Shown here: positions 13,001 through 28,000 of the stretch, piece by piece
Layout of the letters: each line of letters opens with the position of its first letter
Position numbering within the stretch: position 1 is the stretch's first letter
Position numbers and translations under genes: made by a program
Notes under the pieces: model-generated
What the model was told of the DNA's origin: nothing
Databases searched by the model: none
What the model saw: only the letters and a program-made list of their open reading frames with translations
NCBI RefSeq assembly: GCF_004210375.1
Contig: NC_134833.1
Location: 22,561,396-22,625,395 of the forward strand
Reading direction: 5' to 3'
DNA from: Tachypleus tridentatus
Lineage: Eukaryota > Arthropoda > Merostomata > Xiphosura > Limulidae
Length of the DNA: 64,000 nt

Positions 13001-16000
13001 AAAACTACTACTAGAAACTTGTAAATTAAAACTACTACTGGACTGAACTTGTAAATTAAAACTACTACTGGACTGAACTTGTAAATTAAAACTACTACTG
13101 GACTGAACTTGTAAATTAAAACTACTACTGGACTGAACTTGTAAATTAAAACTACTACTGGACTGAACTTGTAAATTAAAACTACTACTGGACTGAACTT
13201 GTAAATTAAAACTACTCCTAGACTGAACTTGTAAATTAAAACTACTACTGGACTGAACTTGTAAATTAAAACTACTACTGGACTGAACTTGTAAATTAAA
13301 ACTACTACTGGACTGAACTTGTAAATTAAAACTACTACTAGACTGAACTGTAAATTAAAACTACTACTGACTGAACTTGTAAATTAAAACTACTACTGGA
13401 CTGAACTTGTAAATTAAAACTACTACTGGACTGAACTTGTAAATTAAAACTACTACTAGACTGAACTTGTAAATTAAAACTACTACTGGACTGAACTTGT
13501 AAATTAAAACTACTACTGGACTGAACTTGTAAATTAAAAAACTGGACTACTTGTAAATTAAAACTACTACTGGACTGAACTTGTAAATTAAAACTACTAC
13601 TAGACTGAACTTGTAAATTAAAACTACTACTGGACTGAACTTGTAAATTAAAACTACTACTACTACTAGACTGAACTTGTAAAATTAAAACTACTACTGG
13701 ACTGAACTTGTAAATTAAAACTACTACTGGACTGAACTTGTAAATTAAAACTACTACTGGACTGAACTTGTAAATTAAAACTACTACTGGACTGAACTTG
13801 TAAATTAAAACTACTACTGGACTGAACTTGTAAATTAAAACTACTACTGGACTGAACTTGTAAATTAAAACTACTCCTAGACTGAACTTGTAAATTAAAA
13901 CTACTACTGGACTGAACTTGTAAATTAAAACTACTACTGGACTGAACTTGTAAATTAAAACTACTACTAGACTGAACTTGTAAATTAAAACTACTACTGG
14001 ACTGAACTTGTAAATTAAAACTACTACTGGACTGAACTTTAAATTAAAACTACTACTAGACTGAACTTGTAAATTAAAACTACTACTGGACTGAACTTGT
14101 AAATTAAAACTACTACTGGACTGAACTTGTAAATTAAAACTACTACTGGACTGAACTTGTAAATTAAAACTACTACTGGACTGAACTTGTAAATTAAAAC
14201 TACTACTGGACTGAACTTGTAAATTAAAACTACTACTGGACTGAACTTGTAAATTAAAACTACTACTGGACTGAACTTGTAAATTAAAACTACTACTGGA
14301 CTGAACTTGTAAATTAAAACTACTACTAGACTGAACTTGTAAATTAAAACTACTACTGGACTGAACTTGTAAATTAAAACTACTACTAGACTGAACTTGT
14401 AAATTAAAACTACTACTAGACTGAACTTGTAAATTAAAACTACTACTGGACTGAACTTGTAAATTAAAACTACTACTGGACTGAACTTGTAAATTAAAAC
14501 TACTACTGGACTGAACTTGTAAATTAAAACTACTACTGGATTGAACTTGTAAATTAAAACTACTACTGGACTGAACTTGTAAATTAAAACTACTACTAGA
14601 CTGAACTTGTAAATTAAAACTACTACTGAACTTGTAAATTAAAACTACTACTGGACTGAACTTGTAAATTAAAACTACTACTGGACTGAACTTGTAAATT
14701 AAAACTACTACTGGACTGAACTTGTAAATTAAAACTACTACTGGACTGAACTTGTAAATTAAAACTACTACTGGACTGAACTTGTAAATTAAAACTACTA
14801 CTGGACTGAACTTGTAAATTAAAACTACTACTGGACTGAACTTGTAAATTAAAACTACTACTGGACTGAACTTGTAAATTAAAACTACTACTGGACTGAA
14901 CTTGTAAATTAAAACTACTACTGGACTGAACTTGTAAATTAAAACTACTACTGGACTGAACTTGTAAATTAAAACTACTACTGGACTGAACTTGTAAATT
15001 AAAACTACTACTGGACTGAACTTGTAAATTAAATTAAAACTACTACTGGACTGAACTTGTAAATTAAAACTACTACTGGACTGAACTTGAAAATTAAAAC
15101 TACTCCTAGACTGAACTTGTAAATTAAAACTACTACTGGACTGAACTTGTAAATTAAAACTACTACTGGACTGAACTTGTAAATTAAAACTACTACTGGA
15201 CTGAACTTGTAAATTAAAACTACTACTGGACTGAACTTGTAAATTAAAACTACTACTGGACTGAACTTGTAAATTAAAACTACTACTGGACTGAACTTGT
15301 AAATTAAAACTACTACTGGATTGAACTTGTAAATTAAAACTACTACTGGACTGAACTTGTAAATTAAAACTACTACTAGACTGAACTTGTAAATTAAAAC
15401 TACTACTAGACTGAACTTGTAAATTAAAACTACTACTGGACTGAACTTGTAAATTAAAACTACTACTGGACTGAACTTGTAAATTAAAACTACTACTGGA
15501 CTGAACTTGTAAATTAAAACTACTACTGGACTGAACTTGTAAACTACTGGACTGAACTTGTAAATTAAAACTACTACTGGACTGAACTTGTAAATTAAAA
15601 CTACTACTGGACTGAACTTGTAAATTAAAACTACTACTGGACTGAACTTGTAAATTAAAACTACTACTGGACTGAACTTGTAAATTAAAACTACTACTGG
15701 ACTGAACTTGTAAATTAAAAACTACTGGACTGAACTTGTAAATTAAAACTACTACTAGACTGAACTTGTAAATTAAAACTACTACTGGACTGAACTTGTA
15801 AATTAAAACTACTACTGGACTGAACTTGTAAATTAAAACTACTACTGGACTGAACTTGTAAATTAAAACTACTACTGGACTGAACTTGTAAATTAAAACT
15901 ACTACTGGACTGAACTTGTAAATTAAAACTACTACTGGACTGAACTTGTAAATTAAAACTACTACTGGACTGAACTTGTAAATTAAAACTACTACTGGAC

Positions 16001-19000
16001 TGAACTTGTAAATTAAAACTACTACTAGACTGAACTTGTAAATTAAAAACTACTGAACTGTAAATTAAAACTACTACTGGACTGAACTTGTAAATTAAAA
16101 CTACTACTAGACTGAACTTGTAAATTAAAACTACTACTGGACTGAACTTGTAAATTAAAACTACTACTGGACTGAACTTGTAAATTAAAACTACTACTGG
16201 ACTGAACTTGTAAATTAAAACTAACTGAACTTGTAAATTAAAACTACTACTGGACTGAACTTGTAAATTAAAACTACTACTGGACTGAACTTGTAAATTA
16301 AAACTACTACTAGACTGAACTTGTAAATTAAAACTACTACTGGACTGAACTTGTAAATTAAAACTACTACTGGACTGAACTTGTAAATTAAAACTACTAC
16401 TGGACTGAACTTGTAAATTAAAACTACTACTGGACTGAACTTGTAAATTAAAACTACTACTGGACTGAACTTGTAAATTAAAACTACTACTGGACTGAAC
16501 TTAAATTAAAACTACTACTGGACTGAACTTGTAAATTAAAACTACTACTGGACTGAACTTGTAAATTAAAACTACTACTGGACTGAACTTGTAAATTAAA
16601 ACTACTACTGGACTGAACTTGTAAATTAAAACTACTACTGGACTGAACTTGTAAATTAAAACTACTACTGGACTGAACTTGTAAATTAAAACTACTACTG
16701 ACTGACTGAACTTGTGAAATTAAAACTACTACTGGACTGAACTTGTAAATTAAAACTACTACTGGACTGAACTTGTAAATTAAAACTACTACTGGACTGA
16801 ACTTGTAAATTAAAACTACTACTACTGAACTTGACTGAACTTGTAAATTAAAACTACTACTAGACTGAACTTGTAAATTAAAACTACTACTGGACTGAAC
16901 TTGTAAATTAAAACTACTACTAGACTGAACTTGTAAATTAAAACTACTACTGGACTGAACTTGTAAATTAAAACTACTACTAGACTGAACTTGTAAATTA
17001 AAACTACTACTGGACTGAACTTGTAAATTAAAACTACTACTGGACTGAACTTGTAAATTAAAACTACTACTGGACTGAACTTGTAAATTAAAACTACTAC
17101 TGGACTGAACTTGTAAATTAAAACTACTACTGGACTGAACTTGTAAATTAAAACTACTACTGGACTGAACTTGTAAATTAAAACTACTACTGGACTGAAC
17201 TTGTAAATTAAAACTACTAGACTGAACTTGTAAATTAAAACTACTACTGGACTGAACTTGTAAATTAAAACTACTACTGGACTGAACTTGTAAATTAAAA
17301 CTACTACTAGACTGAACTTGTAAATTAAAACTACTACTGGACTGAACTTGTAAATTAAAACTACTACTAGACTGAACTTGTAAATTAAAACTACTACTGG
17401 ATTGAACTTGTAAAAATTAAAACTATTAAAACTACTACTGAACTTGTAAATTAAAACTACTACTGGACTGAACTTGTAAATTAAAAAACTACTACTAGAC
17501 TGAACTTGTAAATTAAAACTACTACTGGACTGAACTTGTAAATTAAAACTACTACTAGACTGAACTTGTAAATTAAAACTACTACTGGACTGAACTTGTA
17601 AATTAAAACTACTACTGGACTGAACTTGTAAATTAAAACTACTACTAGACTGAACTTGTAAATTAAAACTACTACTAGACTGAACTTGTAAATTAAAACT
17701 ACTACTTGAACTTGTAAATTAAAACTACTACTAGACTGAACTTGTAAATTAAAACTACTACTGGACTGAACTTGTAAATTAAAACTACTACTGGATTGAA
17801 CTTGTAAATTAAAACTACTACTGGACTGAACTTGTAAATTAAAACTACTCCTAGACTGAACTTGTAAATTAAAACTACTACTGGACTGAACTTGTAAATT
17901 AAAACTACTACTGGACTGAACTTGTAAATTAAAACTACTACTGGACTGAACTTGTAAATTAAAACTACTCCTAGACTGAACTTGTAAATTAAAACTACTA
18001 CTGGACTGAACTTGTAAATTAAAACTACTACTGGACTGAACTTGTAAATTAAAACTACTACTGGACTGAACTTGTAAATTAAAACTACTACTGGACTGAA
18101 CTTGTAAATTAAAACTACTACTGGACTGAACTTGTAAATTAAAACTACTACTGGACTGAACTTGTAAATTAAAACTACTACTGGACTGAACTTGTAAATT
18201 AAAACTACTACTGGACTGAACTTGTAAATTAAAACTACTACTTGAACTTGTAAATTAAAACTACTACTGGACTGAACTTGTAAATTAAAACTACTACTAG
18301 ACTGAACTTGTAAATTAAAACTACTACTGGACTGAACTTGTAAATTAAAACTACTACTGGACTGAACTTGTAAATTAAAACTACTACTGGACTGAACTTG
18401 TAAATTAAAACTACTACTGGACTGAACTTGTAAATTAAAACTACTACTGGACTGAACTTGTAAATTAAAACTACTACTGGACTGAACTTGTAAATTAAAA
18501 CTACTACTAGACTGAACTTGTAAATTAAAACTACTACTGGACTGAACTTGTAAATTAAAACTACTACTGGACTGAACTTGTAAATTAAAACTACTACTGG
18601 ACTGAACTTGTAAATTAAAACTACTACTAGACTGAACTTGTAAATTAAAACTACTACTGGACTGAACTTGTAAACTACTACTACTGAACTTGTAAATTAA
18701 AACTACTACTGGACTGAACTTGTAAATTAAAACTACTACTGGACTGAACTTGTAAATTAAAACTACTGAACTTGTAAATTAAAACTACTACTGGACTGAA
18801 CTTGTAAATTAAAACTACTACTGGACTGAACTTGTAAATTAAAACTACTACTGGACTGAACTTGTAAATTAAAACTACTACTGGACTGAACTTGTAAATT
18901 AAAACTACTACTGGACTGAACTTGTAAATTAAAACTACTACTGGACTGAACTTGTAAATTAAAACTACTACTGGACTGAACTTGTAAATTAAAACTACTA

Positions 19001-22000
19001 CTAGACTGAACTTGTAAATTAAAACTACTACTGGACTGAACTTGTAAATTAAAACTACTACTGGACTGAACTTGTAAATTAAAACTACTACTAGACTGAA
19101 CTTGTAAATTAAAACTACTACTGGACTGAACTTGTAAATTAAAACTACTACTGGACTGAACTTGTAAATTAAAACTACTCCTAGACTGAACTTGTAAATT
19201 AAAACTACTACTAGACTGAACTTGTAAATTAAAAACTTGTAAATTAGACTGAACTTGTAAATTAAAACTACTGGACTGAACTTGTAAATTAAAACTACTA
19301 CTGACTGACTGAACTTGTAAATTAAAACTACTACTGGACTGAACTTGTAAATTAAAACTACTACTGGACTGAACTTGTAAATTAAAACTACTACTGGACT
19401 GAACTTGTAAATTAAAACTACTACTAGACTGAACTTGTAAATTAAAACTACTACTGGACTGAACTTGTAAATTAAAACTACTACTGGACTGAACTTGTAA
19501 ATTAAAACTACTACTGGACTGAACTTGAACTTGTAAATTAAAACTACTACTGGACTGAACTTGTAAATTAAAACTACTACTGGACTGAACTTGTAAATTA
19601 AAACTACTACTGGACTGAACTTGTAAATTAAAACTACTACTGGACTGAACTTGTAAATTAAAAATTAAAACTGAACTAAAACTACTACTGGACTGAACTT
19701 GTAAATTAAAACTACTACTGGACTGAACTTGTAAATTAAAACTACTACTGGACTGAACTTGTAAATTAAAACTACTACTGGACTGAACTGTAAATTAAAA
19801 CTACTGACTGAACTTGTAAATTAAAACTACTACTAGACTGAACTTGTAAATTAAAACTACTACTGACTGAACTTGTAAATTAAAACTACTACTGGACTGA
19901 ACTTGTAAATTAAAACTACTACTAGACTGAACTTGTAAATTAAAACTACTACTGGACTGAACTTGTAAATTAAAAACTACTACTGAACTTGACTGAACTT
20001 GTAAATTAAAACTACTACTGGACTGAACTTGTAAAATTAAAACTACTACTAGACTGAACTTGTAAATTAAAACTACTACTGGACTGAACTTGTAAATTAA
20101 AAACTACTGGACTGAACTAAATTAAAACTACTACTGGACTGAACTTGTAAATTAAAACTACTACTGGACTGAACTTGTAAATTAAAACTACTACTGGACT
20201 GAACTTGTAAATTAAAACTACTACTGGACTGAACTTGTAAATTAAAACTAAAACTACTACTGGACTGAACTTGTAAATTAAAACTACTACTGGACTGAAC
20301 TTGTAAATTAAAACTACTACTGGACTGAACTTGTAAATTAAAACTACTACTACTGGACTGAACTTGTAAATTAAAACTACTACTGGACTGAACTTGTAAA
20401 TTAAAACTACTACTGGACTGAACTTGTAAATTAAAACTACTACTGGACTGAACTTGTAAATTAAAACTACTACTAGACTGAACTTGTAAATTAAAACTAC
20501 TACTAGACTGAACTTGTAAATTAAAACTACTACTGGACTGAACTTGTAAATTAAAACTACTACTGGACTGAACTTGTAAATTAAAACTACTACTAGACTG
20601 AACTTGTAAATTAAAACTACTACTGGACTGAACTTGTAAATTAAAACTACTACTGGACTGAACTTGTAAATTAAAACTACTACTGGACTGAACTTGTAAA
20701 TTAAAACTACTACTGGACTGAACTTGTAAATTAAAACTACTACTGGACTGAACTTGTAAATTAAAACTACTACTGGACTGAACTTGTAAATTAAAACTAC
20801 TACTGGACTGAACTTGTAAATTAAAACTACTACTGGACTGAACTTGTAAATTAAAACTACTACTGGACTGAACTTGTAAATTAAAACTACTACTGGACTG
20901 AACTTGTAAATTAAAACTACTACTGGACTGAACTTGTAAATTAAAAAACTAGACTACTGGACTGAACTTGTAAATTAAAACTACTACTGGACTGAACTTG
21001 TAAATTAAAACTACTACTGGATTGACTTGAACTTGTAAATTAAAACTACTACTGGACTGAACTTGTAAATTAAAACTACTACTAGACTGAACTTGTAAAT
21101 TAAAACTACTACTGGACTGAACTTGTAAATTAAAACTACTACTGGACTGAACTTGTAAATTAAAACTGGACTACTGTAAATTAAAACTACTACTGGACTG
21201 AACTTGTAAATTAAAACTACTACTAGACTGAACTTGTAAATTAAAACTACTACTGGACTGAACTTGTAAATTAAAACTACTACTAGACTGAACTTGTAAA
21301 TTAAAACTACTACTGGACTGAACTTGTAAATTAAAACTACTACTGGACTGAACTTGTAAATTAAAACTACTACTGACTGACTTGTAAATTGAACTTGTAA
21401 ATTAAAACTACTACTGGACTGAACTTGTAAATTAAAACTACTACTGGACTGAACTTGTAAATTAAAACTACTACTGGACTGAACTTGTAAATTAAAACTA
21501 CTACTACTGGACTGAACTTGTAAATTAAAACTACTACTAGACTTGAACTTGTAAATTAAAACTACTACTAGACTGAACTTGTAAATTAAAACTACTACTG
21601 GACTGAACTTGTAAATTAAAACTACTACTGGACTTGAACTTGTAAATTAAAACTACTACTGGACTGAACTTGTAAATTAAAACTACTACTAGACTGAACT
21701 TGTAAATTAAAACTACTACTGGACTGAACTTGTAAATTAAAACTACTACTGACTGAACTGTAAATTAAAAACTTGTGAACTTGTAAATTAAAACTACTAC
21801 TAGACTGAACTTGTAAATTAAAACTACTACTGGACTGAACTTGTAAATTAAAACTAACTTGTAAATTAAAACTACTACTGGACTGAACTTGTAAATTAAA
21901 ACTACTACTAGACTGAACTTGTAAATTAAAACTACTACTGGACTGAACTTGTAAATTAAAACTACTACTGGACTGAACTTGTAAATTAAAACTACTACTG

Positions 22001-25000
22001 GACTGAACTTGTAAATTAAAACTACTACTGGACTGAACTTGTAAATTAAAACTACTACTGGACTGAACTTGTAAATTAAAACTACTACTGGACTGAACTT
22101 GTAAATTAAAACTACTACTAGACTGAACTTGTAAATTAAAACTACTACTGGACTGAACTTGTAAATTAAAACTACTACTAGACTGAACTTGTAAATTAAA
22201 ACTACTACTGGACTGAACTTGTAAATTAAAACTACTACTGGACTGAACTTGTAAATTAAAACTACTACTGACTGAACTTGTAAATTAAAACTACTACTGA
22301 CTGAACTTGTAAATTAAAACTACTGGACTGAACTTGTAAATTAAAACTACTACTGGACTGAACTTGTAAATTAAAACTACTACTGGACTGAACTTGTAAA
22401 TTAAAACTACTACTGGACTGAACTTGTAAATTAAAACTACTACTGGTAAATTAAAACTACTACTGAACTTGTAAATTAAAACTACTACTGGACTGAACTT
22501 GTAAATTAAAACTACTACTGGACTGAACTTGTAAATTAAAACTACTACTAGACTGAACTTGTAAATTAAAACTACTACTGGACTGAACTTGTAAATTAAA
22601 ACTACTACTGGACTGAACTTGTAAATTAAAACTACTACTGGACTGAACTTGTAAATTAAAAAAACTGAACTGTAAATTAAAACTACTACTAGACTGAACT
22701 TGTAAATTAAAACTACTACTGACTGAACTTGTAAATTAAAACTACTACTGGACTGAACTTGTAAATTAAAACTACTACTGGACTGAACTTGTAAATTAAA
22801 ACTACTACTGACTGACTGAACTTGTAAATTAAAACTACTCCTAGACTGAACTTGTAAATTAAAACTACTACTGGACTGAACTTGTAAATTAAAACTACTA
22901 CTGGACTGAACTTGTAAATTAAAACTACTACTGGACTGAACTTGTAAATTAAAACTACTACTGGACTGAACTTGTAAATTAAAACTACTACTGGACTGAA
23001 CTTGTAAATTAAAACTACTACTGGACTGAACTTGTAAATTAAAACTACTGCTAGACTGAACTTGTAAATTAAAACTACTCCTAGACTGAACTTGTAAATT
23101 AAAACTACTACTGGACTGAACTTGTAAATTAAAACTACTACTAGACTGAACTTGTAAATTAAAACTACTACTGGACTGAACTTGTAAATTAAAACTACTA
23201 CTAGACTGAACTTGTAAATTAAAACTACTACTGGACTGAACTTGTAAATTAAAACTACTACTGGACTGAACTTGTAAATTAAAACTACTACTAGACTGAA
23301 CTTGTAAATTAAAACTACTACTAGACTGAACTTGTAAATTAAAACTACTACTGTAAATTAAAACTGAACTTGTAAATTAAAACTACTACTGGACTGAACT
23401 TGTAAATTAAAACTACTACTGGACTGAACTTGTAAATTAAAACTACTACTGGACTGAACTTGTAAATTAAAACTACTACTAGACTGAACTTGTAAATTAA
23501 AACTACTACTGGACTGAACTTGTAAATTAAAACTACTACTGGACTGAACTTGTAAATTAAAACTACTACTGGACTGAACTTGTAAATTAAAACTACTACT
23601 GGACTGAACTTGTAAATTAAAACTACTACTGGACTGAACTTGTAAATTAAAACTACTACTGGACTGAACTTGACTGAACTTGTAAATTAAAACTACTACT
23701 AGACTGAACTTGTAAATTAAAACTACTACTGGACTGAACTTGTAAATTAAAACTACTACTGGACTGAACTTGTAAATTAAAACTACTACTGGACTGAACT
23801 TGTAAATTAAAACTACTACTGGACTGAACTTGTAAATTAAAACTACTACTGGACTGAACTTGTAAATTAAAACTACTACTGGACTGAACTTGTAAATTAA
23901 AACTACTCCTAGACTGAACTTGTAAATTAAAACTACTACTGGACTGAACTTGTAAATTAAAACTACTACTAGACTGAACTTGTAAATTAAAACTACTACT
24001 GGACTGAACTTGTAAATTAAAACTACTACTGGACTGAACTTGTAAATTAAAACTACTACTGGACTGAACTTGTAAATTAAAACTACTACTGGACTGAACT
24101 TGTAAATTAAAACTACTACTAGACTGAACTTGTAAATTAAAACTACTACTGGACTGAACTTGTAAATTAAAACTACTACTGGACTGAACTTGTAAATTAA
24201 AACTACTACTGGACTGAACTTGTAAATTAAAAAACTACTACTGGACTGAACTTGTAAATTAAAACTACTGAACTGGACTGAACTTGTAAATTAAAACTAC
24301 TACTGGACTGAACTTGTAAATTAAAACTACTACTGGACTGAACTTGTAAATTAAAACTACTACTGGACTGAACTTGTAAATTAAAACTACTACTGGACTG
24401 AACTTGTAAATTAAAACTACTACTAGACTGAACTTGTAAATTAAAACTACTACTGGACTGAACTTGTAAATTAAAACTACTACTGGACTGAACTGTAAAT
24501 TAAAACTACTCCTAGACTGAACTTGTAAATTAAAACTACTACTGGACTGAACTTGTAAATTAAAAACTACTACTGAACTTGTAAATTAAAACTACTACTG
24601 GACTGAACTTGTAAATTAAAACTACTACTGGACTGAACTTGTAAATTAAAACTACTACTGGACTGAACTTGTACTACTACTAGACTGAACTTGTAAATTA
24701 AAACTACTACTGGACTGAACTTGTAAATTAAAACTACTACTGGACTGAACTTGTAAATTAAAACTACTACTGGACTGAACTTGTAAATTAAAACTACTAC
24801 TAGACTGAACTTGTAAATTAAAACTACTACTGGACTGAACTTGTAAATTAAAACTACTACTGGACTGAACTTGTAAATTAAAACTACTACTAGACTGAAC
24901 TTGTAAATTAAAACTACTACTGGACTGAACTTGTAAATTAAAACTACTACTAGACTGATTAAAACTACTACTGACTGAACTTGTAAATTAAAACTACTAC

Positions 25001-28000
25001 TGGATTGAACTTGTAAATTAAAACTACTACTGGACTGAACTTGTAAATTAAAACTACTAACTTGTAAATTAAAACTACTACTGGACTGAACTTGTAAATT
25101 AAAACTACTACTGGACTGAACTTGTAAATTAAAACTACTACTGGACTGAACTTGTAAATTAAAACTACTACTAGACTGAACTTGTAAATTAAAACTACTA
25201 CTGGACTGAACTTGTAAATTAAAACTACTACTGGACTGAACTTGTAAATTAAAACTACTACTGGACTGAACTTGTAAATTAAAACTACTACTGGACTGAA
25301 CTTGTAAATTAAAACTACTACTGGACTGAACTTGTAAATTAAAACTACTACTGGACTGAACTTGTAAATTAAAACTACTACTGGACTGAACTTGTAAATT
25401 AAAACTACTACTAGACTGAACTTGTAAATTAAAACTACTACTGGACTGAACTTGTAAATTAAAACTACTACTGACTGAACTTGTAAATTAAAACTACTAC
25501 TGGACTGAACTTGTAAATTAAAACTACTACTGGACTGAACTTGTAAATTAAAACTACTACTGGACTGAACTTGTAAATTAAAACTACTACTGGACTGAAC
25601 TTGTAAATTAAAACTACTCCTAGACTGAACTTGTAAATTAAAACTACTACTGGACTGAACTTGTAAATTAAAACTACTACTGGACTGAACTTGTAAATTA
25701 AAACTACTACTGGACTGAACTTGTAAATTAAAACTACTCCTAGACTGAACTTGTAAATTAAAACTACTACTGGACTGAACTTGTAAATTAAAACTACTGG
25801 ACTACTGAACTGAACTTGTAAATTAAAAAACTGGACTGAACTTGTAAATTACTGGACTGAACTTGTAAATTAAAACTACTACTAGACTGAACTTGTAAAT
25901 TAAAACTACTACTGGACTGAACTTGTAAATTAAAACTACTCCTAGACTGAACTTGTAAATTAAAACTACTACTAGACTGAACTTGTAAATTAAAACTACT
26001 ACTGGACTGAACTTGTAAATTAAAACTACTACTAGACTGAACTTGTAAATTAAAACTACTACTGGACTGAACTTGTAAATTAAAACTACTACTGGACTGA
26101 ACTTGTAAATTAAAACTACTACTGGAATTGAACTTGTAAATTAAAACTACTACTGGACTGAACTTGTAAATTAAAACTACTACTGGACTGAACTTGTAAA
26201 TTAAAACTACTACTGGACTGAACTTGTAAATTAAAACTACTACTGGACTGAACTTGTAAATTAAAACTACTACTGGACTGAACTTGTAAATTAAAACTAC
26301 TACTGGACTGAACTTGACTAAATTAAAACTACTACTGGACTGAACTTGTAAATTAAAACTACTACTGGACTGAACTTGTAAATTAAAACTACTACTGGAC
26401 TGAACTTGTAAATTAAAACTACTACTGGACTGAACTTGTAAATTAAAACTACTACTGGACTGAACTTGTAAATTAAAACTACTACTAGACTGAACTTGTA
26501 AATTAAAACTACTACTGGACTGAACTTGTAAATTAAAACTACTACTAGACTGAACTTGTAAATTAAAACTACTACTGGACTGAACTGTAAATTAAAACTA
26601 CTACTGGACTGAACTTGTAAATTAAAACTACTACTGGACTGAACTTGTAAATTAAAACTACTACTGGACTGAACTTGTAAATTAAAACTACTACTGGACT
26701 GAACTTGTAAATTAAAACTACTACTGGACTGAACTTGTAAATTAAAACTACTACTGGACTGAACTTGTAAATTAAAACTACTACTGGACTGAACTTGTAA
26801 ATTAAAACTACTACTGGACTGAACTTGTAAATTAAAACTACTACTGGACTGAACTTGTAAATTAAAACTACTACTGGACTGAACTTGTAAATTAAAACTA
26901 CTACTGGACTGAACTTGTAAATTAAAACTACTACTGGACTGAACTTGTAAATTAAAACTACTACTAGACTGAACTTGTAAATTAAAACTACTACTGGACT
27001 GAACTTGTAAATTAAAACTACTACTGGACTGAACTTGTAAATTAAAACTACTACTAGACTGAACTTGTAAATTAAAACTACTACTAGACTGAACTTGTAA
27101 ATTAAAACTACTACTGGACTGAACTTGTAAATTAAAACTACTACTGGACTGAACTTGTAAATTAAAACTACTACTGACTGAACTTGTAAATTAAAACTAC
27201 TACTGGACTGAACTTGTAAATTAAAACTACTACTGGACTGAACTTGTAAATTAAAACTACTACTGGACTGAACTTGTAAATTAAAACTACTACTGGACTG
27301 AACTTGTAAATTAAAACTACTACTGACTGACTGAACTTGTAAATTAAAACTACTACTACTGGACTGAACTTGTAAATTAAAACTACTACTAGACTGAACT
27401 TGTAAATTAAAACTACTACTGGACTGAACTTGTAAATTAAAAACTACTAGACTGAACTTGACTGGACTGAACTTGTAAATTAAAACTACTACTAGACTGA
27501 ACTTGTAAATTAAAACTACTACTGGACTGAACTTGTAAAATTAAAACTACTACTGGACTGAACTTGTAAATTAAAACTACTACTAGACTGAACTTGTAAA
27601 TTAAAACTACTACTGAACTTGTAAATTAAAACTACTACTGGACTGAACTTGTAAATTAAAACTACTACTGGACTGAACTTGTAAATTAAAACTACTACTA
27701 GACTGAACTTGTAAATTAAAACTACTACTGGACTGAACTTGTAAATTAAAACTACTACTGGACTGAACTTGTAAATTAAAACTACTACTGGACTACTGGA
27801 CTGAACTTGTAAATTAAAACTACTACTGGACTGAACTTGTAAATTAAAACTACTACTGGACTGAACTTGTAAATTAAAACTACTACTAGACTGAACTTGT
27901 AAATTAAAACTACTTAAAACTACTACTGGACTGAACTTGTAAATTAAAACTACTACTGGACTGAACTTGTAAATTAAAACTACTACTGGACTGAACTTGT